A program made the translations under genes and the position numbers. A DNA stretch of 8,490 nucleotides, taken from positions 1-8,490 of the forward strand of contig WQST01000096.1 in NCBI GenBank assembly GCA_009787745.1, in the 5' to 3' direction. The notes under the pieces were generated by a model, which saw only the letters and a program-made list of their open reading frames with translations, searched no databases and had not been told where the DNA came from. Shown piece by piece: positions 4,942 to 8,490 of this stretch. Origin of the DNA: Lachnospiraceae bacterium (lineage in GTDB: Bacteria; Bacillota; Clostridia; Lachnospirales; Lachnospiraceae). Every line of letters begins with the position of its first letter. Position 1 is the first letter of the stretch.

Positions 4942-6723
4942 ATGCCGCCGCCAACCACTAACTTAGAACAAGAGCGGGCAATCGCCCACAAAGACGGCCC
5001 CATTCAAGTCCTCGCCGGACCGGGTTCCGGCAAAACATTCACAATCGTGAAAAGAATTATGAATCTAATTGAACAAAAAGTTCCCCCCGAGAAAATCCTC
5101 GTAATCACCTTCACCAAAGCCGCCGCCCTAGAAATGCAATCCCGTTTTTTATCTGAAATACGCCGTTCATATTCCGCTGTTAATTTCGGCACATTCCACA
5201 GTATCTACTATCAAATCATCTCCCGATCAGGCTATTTATCTGATTATTCCTTAATTTCCGAATTTGATAAAAGAAAAATCCTCCGCAGTATCCTAAATCA
5301 TCTTTTCCCGACAGAAACTTTCGGTCAATCGGAATACACCGAAATTTTAAATGAAATCAGCCTTTGCAAAAATCAGGAAATGGTCACTAACCCCCGTGAA
5401 AAGTTCGCGGAAATTTATGAAGACTACTGTGAGATGCTGAAAGAGTCCCGTAAAATGGATTTTGACGACATGATTTTATTTTGCCATGAAATGTTTAGCA
5501 AGCATGATGATAACCTGAGAAAATGGCAAGATTATTTTTCGTACATATTGGTTGATGAGTTTCAGGATATTAATCGGCTTCAATATCTGGTTCTAAAGCA
5601 AATCACCGCCCCGCGCAACAACCTCTTTATTGTCGGCGATGACGACCAGTCTATTTATGGTTTTCGCGGCGCCAACCCGTTAGTAATGCAGGATTTCCTT
5701 AAGGATTTTAATGACAGTGTAAAGGTTTTATTAAGCACGAATTACCGCAGTACCAATCAAATAGTTTCCGCCGCGGCAAAAGTTATCACCATTAACAAAA
5801 ACCGGATGCCGAAAAACTATCAGGCTTTGCGCGATGGAAATGATGTGGATATTTTTCCTTTCACCAAAAGAGACGCCGAAGATGAATGGCTGCTAGATAC
5901 TATCTCAAAAAAACCACATGCGGAATTAACCAATATGGCAATTATTTTACGGACAAATTTTGAAGTATCGGCAATGGCATCTAAATGTATAAATTACGGA
6001 ATCAAGGTTCGGGCAAAGGAAAAAATCAAAGATATTTTTTCCCATTTTACGGCGGTAGATATAATGGATTACATTTACTTTGCCATTGGGCCAAAAGAAA
6101 GAAGCCGTTTCCTAAACATTATTAATAAACCGATGAGATATATCAGCCGGAAAGCTGTCGTCGATTTAGTCGAAGAAATCCGTGAAATAGACGTTATGAA
6201 TTATTATCAAGGTAATATCGGATGTCAGGATGAAGTAAAACGCTTTTTTGGCGCGTGTCGCCGCATTTCATCATTGTCTCCGTATCTGGCCATCAATTTT
6301 ATCCGTAAAGGCATAGGTTATGACCGTTATCTAAAAGAAAAAGCCAAGCAACAGGAATTCCTTGAATGGATGGAGATATGCGATGAACTGCAGGAGAGTG
6401 CGAAAGGTTATGAAACATTTGATGAATGGTTTGATATGATTTCCGCGCTTAAGGAATTTGCTGATAATCAAAAGACCGCCGCTATGGACGGTCTTAATAT
6501 CATTACAATGCACAGTTCAAAAGGTTTGGAATTTAAGACGGTGTTCATGCCTCACCTAAATGAAGGCACAATCCCCGGTCCGAAATCCATAACCGATGAA
6601 CAGTTAGAAGAAGAGCGGCGGCTCTTTTATGTCGGGATAATCAGAGCGAAAGACAATCTGTATCTAACATACACCGAATCGCCTAAGTACACCCCGTCCA
6701 GATTCTTAGAACCTTTATTCTGA
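4942..6723 (+). CDS. UvrD/PcrA-like superfamily 1A DNA helicase (short form)
   Basis: A 593-residue ATP-dependent 3'-5' helicase. Motifs in order: Q motif NLEQERAI (7-14), Walker A AGPGSGKT (25-32), Ia VITFTKAAALEM (54-65), II VDEFQD (204-209), III VGDDDQSIYGFRGA (231-244), IV LSTNYRS (264-270), V ITMHSSKGLEF (521-531) and VI EERRLFYVGIIRAK (557-570). The last usually reads ITRAK; here an Ile replaces the Thr. It lacks the roughly 100-residue C-terminal extension of PcrA/UvrD (about 720 residues), ending soon after motif VI with PSRFLEPLF, as in shorter clostridial helicases. A role in repair or recombination is likely, but the specific pathway is not shown. The start has AAGGAG 6 bases upstream. 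The 3' end overlaps the convergent DUF1292 gene by 9 bp. Confidence 0.93.
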   Translation: MPPPTTNLEQERAIAHKDGPIQVLAGPGSGKTFTIVKRIMNLIEQKVPPEKILVITFTKAAALEMQSRFLSEIRRSYSAVNFGTFHSIYYQIISRSGYLSDYSLISEFDKRKILRSILNHLFPTETFGQSEYTEILNEISLCKNQEMVTNPREKFAEIYEDYCEMLKESRKMDFDDMILFCHEMFSKHDDNLRKWQDYFSYILVDEFQDINRLQYLVLKQITAPRNNLFIVGDDDQSIYGFRGANPLVMQDFLKDFNDSVKVLLSTNYRSTNQIVSAAAKVITINKNRMPKNYQALRDGNDVDIFPFTKRDAEDEWLLDTISKKPHAELTNMAIILRTNFEVSAMASKCINYGIKVRAKEKIKDIFSHFTAVDIMDYIYFAIGPKERSRFLNIINKPMRYISRKAVVDLVEEIREIDVMNYYQGNIGCQDEVKRFFGACRRISSLSPYLAINFIRKGIGYDRYLKEKAKQQEFLEWMEICDELQESAKGYETFDEWFDMISALKEFADNQKTAAMDGLNIITMHSSKGLEFKTVFMPHLNEGTIPGPKSITDEQLEEERRLFYVGIIRAKDNLYLTYTESPKYTPSRFLEPLF

Positions 6724-7080
6724 ACAACAGCCATGCGGGCAATTGCCCTCTGAACAGCAATCCATTTCATCAAATTCCATGCTATCCAAAAACTCATCAA
6801 ACGCTTCCGAAACCCGCTCATATTCATCGTCGTCTTCTATAAAATCAAGAATCGGATCATTATCTTCATCGCTTTCATCTTCCGTAAAACGATAAAACCA
6901 AACATCGCCTTCTTTATTCGCGGCGCCATCTTCTTCAAGCGGCAATAAAGCGATGTAATCCTGATTTTCAATAGTCATGATAGTCACAATCGCACAAGTA
7001 GCGGTAGTACCATCATCAAGTTCCAGTGTCACCCTCATTTCATCTGCGGCTTCATTTTTCGTTATATTGTTATCTGACAT
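6715..7080 (-). CDS. DUF1292 protein with a cysteine-rich C-terminal tail
   Basis: A 121-residue, very acidic protein. DUF1292 features are the N-terminal beta-rich part RVTLELDDGTTATCAIVTIM followed by YIALLPLE, and WFYRFTEDE leading to FIEDDDEYERVSEAFDEFLD. DUF1292 is widespread in Firmicutes, often with yrzL/ruvX-type genes, and its function is unknown. Unusual here is the ending MDCCSEGNCPHGCCSE, with five Cys and one His in 15 residues, which could bind a metal such as Zn or Fe. The ATG at 7078-7080 follows GGAGG. It is convergent with the helicase (9-bp overlap) and divergent from rubrerythrin. Confidence 0.88.
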   Translation of the reverse strand: MSDNNITKNEAADEMRVTLELDDGTTATCAIVTIMTIENQDYIALLPLEEDGAANKEGDVWFYRFTEDESDEDNDPILDFIEDDDEYERVSEAFDEFLDSMEFDEMDCCSEGNCPHGCCSE

Positions 7081-7101
7081 AGTATTTCCTCCATTAATAG
7101 T

Positions 7102-7130
7102 ATTGTCAGTTAAAACGAGATTAATGTCAA
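7102..7130 (-). promoter_or_regulatory. promoter of the DUF1292 gene
   Basis: On the minus strand, a perfect TTGACA (7125-7130), a 17-base spacer and GACAAT (7102-7107), 21 bp before the ATG. The -35 is consensus and the -10 matches 4 of 6. Confidence 0.6.
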
Positions 7131-7151
7131 CAATTTTTTATTCTTTATTTA

Positions 7152-7166
7152 TGATAACAAGTATCA
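7152..7166. promoter_or_regulatory. Fur/PerR-like box between divergent promoters
   Basis: TGATAACAAGTATCA matches the Bacillus Fur 7-1-7 box (TGATAATnATTATCA) at 12 of 14 fixed positions and the PerR box at 10 of 14. It lies 12 bp upstream of the rubrerythrin -35 and 21 bp upstream of the DUF1292 -35. A Fur-family regulator of an iron or peroxide gene fits rubrerythrin, but which one binds, if any, is unknown. Confidence 0.45.
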
Positions 7167-7178
7167 TTAATTTTTACC

Positions 7179-7207
7179 TTGTACTATGAAAATCCATCTG
7201 TTATAAT
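7179..7207 (+). promoter_or_regulatory. rbr: sigma-A-type promoter of rubrerythrin
   Basis: TTGTAC (7179-7184), a 17-base spacer and a perfect TATAAT (7202-7207). Transcription would begin near 7214, placing the palindrome at 7231-7251 within the 5' leader. Confidence 0.7.
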
Positions 7208-7230
7208 TTGAATATTATTTTAACAAGCAC

Positions 7231-7251
7231 CATTGACTGAATCAGTCAATG
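7231..7251. promoter_or_regulatory. perfect 21-bp palindrome in the rubrerythrin leader
   Basis: CATTGACTGA (7231-7240) and TCAGTCAATG (7242-7251) are exact reverse complements around a central A. It is downstream of the predicted start of transcription and two bases before the AAAGGAGG ribosome binding site. It could be a DNA operator acting as a roadblock, or in RNA a 9-bp stem with a 3-base loop affecting translation or stability. It is not the canonical PerR or FNR site. Confidence 0.6.
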
Positions 7252-7266
7252 CAAAGGAGGGATTCA

Positions 7267-7809
7267 ATGGGAAATTTAGCAGGTACGAAAACAGAGAAGA
7301 ATTTGCAGGAAGCTTTTGCCGGTGAAAGTCAGGCACGTAACAAGTACACATATTTTGCTTCAAAAGCCAAAAAAGAAGGTTACGAGCAAATCGCGGCTTT
7401 CTTTGAAGAAACCGCCGGAAACGAAAAAGAACATGCGAAACTTTGGTTTAAACTATTATGCGGCGGAGAAGTCCCCTCAACCGTCGAAAACTTAAAAGCC
7501 GCCGCCGACGGCGAAAACGGTGAATGGACTGATATGTATAAACACATGGCGGAAGAAGCACGGGAAGAGGGCTTTGCTGATATTGCCGCGATGTTTGAAG
7601 GCGTCGGTAAAATCGAAAAAGAACACGAAGAACGCTACCGCCATCTGCTAAAAAATATCGAAGACGGCGCCGTCTTTAAAAAGAGCCAAAAGAGCGTCTG
7701 GATTTGCCGTAACTGCGGTCACATCATAGATTCCGAAAGCGCACCTGACAAATGCCCCGTTTGCGCCCATCCGCAGGGTTACTTTGAATTGCGGGTGATT
7801 AATTACTAA
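7267..7809 (+). CDS. rbr: rubrerythrin (non-heme di-iron peroxidase)
   Basis: A 180-residue cytoplasmic protein that reduces hydrogen peroxide with electrons from NAD(P)H via rubredoxin-type partners, a key defence in anaerobes. The four-helix di-iron domain supplies E20 (AFAGESQARNKY), E53 and H56 (NEKEHAK), E96 (MAEEAREEGF), and E117 and H120 (IEKEHEERY). The C-terminal rubredoxin domain has CRNCGH (C147, C150) and CPVC (C163, C166). I chose the ATG at 7267 because AAAGGAGG lies 5 bases before it; an upstream in-frame ATG at 7249 precedes that site and sits in the palindrome. All ligands are intact and the length is normal. The gene has its own promoter, a Fur-like box and a leader palindrome. 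Confidence 0.95.
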   Translation: MGNLAGTKTEKNLQEAFAGESQARNKYTYFASKAKKEGYEQIAAFFEETAGNEKEHAKLWFKLLCGGEVPSTVENLKAAADGENGEWTDMYKHMAEEAREEGFADIAAMFEGVGKIEKEHEERYRHLLKNIEDGAVFKKSQKSVWICRNCGHIIDSESAPDKCPVCAHPQGYFELRVINY

Positions 7810-7823
7810 AATTTATAGTAATT
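7801..7823 (+). other. AT-rich hairpin at the rubrerythrin stop codon
   Basis: AATTACTA (7801-7808) and TAGTAATT (7816-7823) are exact reverse complements with a 7-base loop, overlapping the stop codon. The stem has two G-C pairs and is followed by TCTCCCC with no T-run, so it is at best a weak terminator or mRNA 3' element. Confidence 0.25.
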
Positions 7824-7838
7824 TCTCCCCAAATCGTC

Positions 7839-7844
7839 TATAAT
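7839..7844 (+). promoter_or_regulatory. possible promoter -10 for the debranching enzyme gene
   Basis: A perfect TATAAT 50 bp upstream of the ATG at 7895. The -35 at 17 bases (TAGTAA, 7816-7821) is poor, so this may be an activated promoter. Confidence 0.4.
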
Positions 7845-7894
7845 GCTTAAATGATAGACAAAACTTATTTACCAAGTGTCACGGAAAGGAAAGC

Positions 7895-8490
7895 ATGACA
7901 ACCATAAAGGCTACGTACTTTACCCCAAATCATAAAGGTGTCGTAATTGAAAAAGATGGTGTTTCATTCAGCACCGACCAAGTAGACGGCAATGATTGTG
8001 GGGTTATTATATATGATGAAAATAATAAAGGACATCGCTTTCCTTTTTCCGAAAAAGGGCGCCGCGGGTGTTTATACGGCTTAAAAGTTAACTTACCCTT
8101 AAGCAATAAACATTCATACCACTTCTATAAAGGTGATGAACTTATCATCGACCACGAAGCCAAAATCCTCCTCGGCAATCATCAATGGGGCATAAATAAT
8201 CATGAATCCAAACGCGCGGGGTTTTATTTTGATGATTTTGATTGGGAAAATGATACCGCGCCAGGTACCCTTTTTACGGACAGCATTATATACGGCATTA
8301 ATACCCGCGCCTTTACAATGCACCGCTCATCAGGGGTAAAAAATAAAGGCCTTTTTTCAGGAATCATTGAGAAAATCCCCTATTTATGCGACCTTGGAAT
8401 CACCGCCATCGAACTTTTGCCGGCATATGATTTCGATGAATATGAGACTGCCGTTGACAAGCAAAGCGGTGAAGAAATCGTCAGGCTTAA
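7895..8490 (+). CDS. GH13-family glycogen debranching enzyme/pullulanase-like protein, N-terminal part (runs off window)
   Basis: An open frame of 198 complete codons with no stop to the window end, starting MTTIKATYFTPNHKGVVIEK at an ATG preceded by GGAAAGGAAAG. Residues 1 to about 120 look like a beta-rich N-terminal domain of the CBM48/isoamylase-N type (CLYGLKVNLPLSNKHSYHFY, then DHEAKILLGNHQWG). From about residue 129 comes the start of the GH13 barrel: DSIIYGINTRAFTMHRSSGV, then GLFSGIIEKIPYLCDLGITA and IELLPAYDFDEYE, matching the YE-x-HVRGFT and LGVT-x-(V/I)ELLP blocks of debranching enzymes. The expected role is hydrolysis of alpha-1,6 branches in glycogen or similar glucans. The catalytic residues lie beyond the window. 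Pullulanase and GlgX-like subfamilies cannot be separated on this part. Confidence 0.83.
   Translation, partial: MTTIKATYFTPNHKGVVIEKDGVSFSTDQVDGNDCGVIIYDENNKGHRFPFSEKGRRGCLYGLKVNLPLSNKHSYHFYKGDELIIDHEAKILLGNHQWGINNHESKRAGFYFDDFDWENDTAPGTLFTDSIIYGINTRAFTMHRSSGVKNKGLFSGIIEKIPYLCDLGITAIELLPAYDFDEYETAVDKQSGEEIVRL

Noticed and set aside
7231..7251. Canonical FNR or PerR site
   Set aside because: FNR sites have TTGA-N6-TCAA spacing whereas here the spacing is N9, and the arms do not match the PerR TTATAAT pattern.
7249..7266. Upstream in-frame ATG of rubrerythrin
   Set aside because: It precedes the AAAGGAGG ribosome binding site and lies in the palindrome; the ATG at 7267 is correctly spaced and gives the normal family N-terminus.
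8114..8323. Minus-strand frame opposite the right-hand gene
   Set aside because: The plus-strand debranching-enzyme frame is continuous through it and has recognisable GH13 motifs.

Overview
The window looks like chromosomal DNA of a spore-forming, probably anaerobic Firmicute of the Clostridia/Negativicutes type. The reasons are a cotJA-cotJB-cotJC spore-coat operon, a YtaF-type sporulation membrane protein, a DUF1292 protein, rubrerythrin, strong AGGAGG ribosome binding sites and moderately AT-rich DNA. I cannot name a species.

The main finding is on the left. The manganese-catalase-like spore protein gene cotJC (minus strand) is cut in two by a small mobile element of about 2.96 kb. The 5' part of cotJC (codons 1 to about 63) lies at 3311-3499 and the 3' part at 1-358, running off the window. 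A 7-bp direct repeat, CCGTGCC, marks both junctions (352-358 and 3310-3316). Joining the two sides at this repeat restores an uninterrupted reading frame with the expected family sequence LLTDIGTEELAHLEM and all five predicted manganese ligands. The element encodes a large serine recombinase (1660-3270), a DUF4160-DUF2442 pair with its own promoter, and a 61-residue protein beside one end. It also holds two apparent gene fossils: a resolvase-like N-terminus and the tail of an unidentified protein. The layout recalls the intervening elements of sporulation genes, such as skin in sigK and SPbeta in spsM, which are excised in the mother cell. Here the arrangement is unusually compact and the host gene is cotJC. 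Whether excision is developmentally timed is inference.

Middle: cotJA and cotJB (3503-3984, minus) lie immediately upstream of the cotJC start and are intact. Upstream of them is ytaF (4100-4744, minus). Divergent from ytaF is a short UvrD/PcrA-type helicase gene (4942-6723, plus), which ends overlapping a convergent DUF1292 gene (6715-7080, minus).

Right: a divergent control region (7081-7266) separates the DUF1292 gene from rubrerythrin (7267-7809, plus). It holds promoters in both directions, a Fur/PerR-like box and a perfect 21-bp palindrome in the rubrerythrin leader. A GH13-type glycogen-debranching or pullulanase-like gene starts at 7895 and leaves the window.

I see no tRNA, rRNA, CRISPR array or insertion sequence with terminal inverted repeats.
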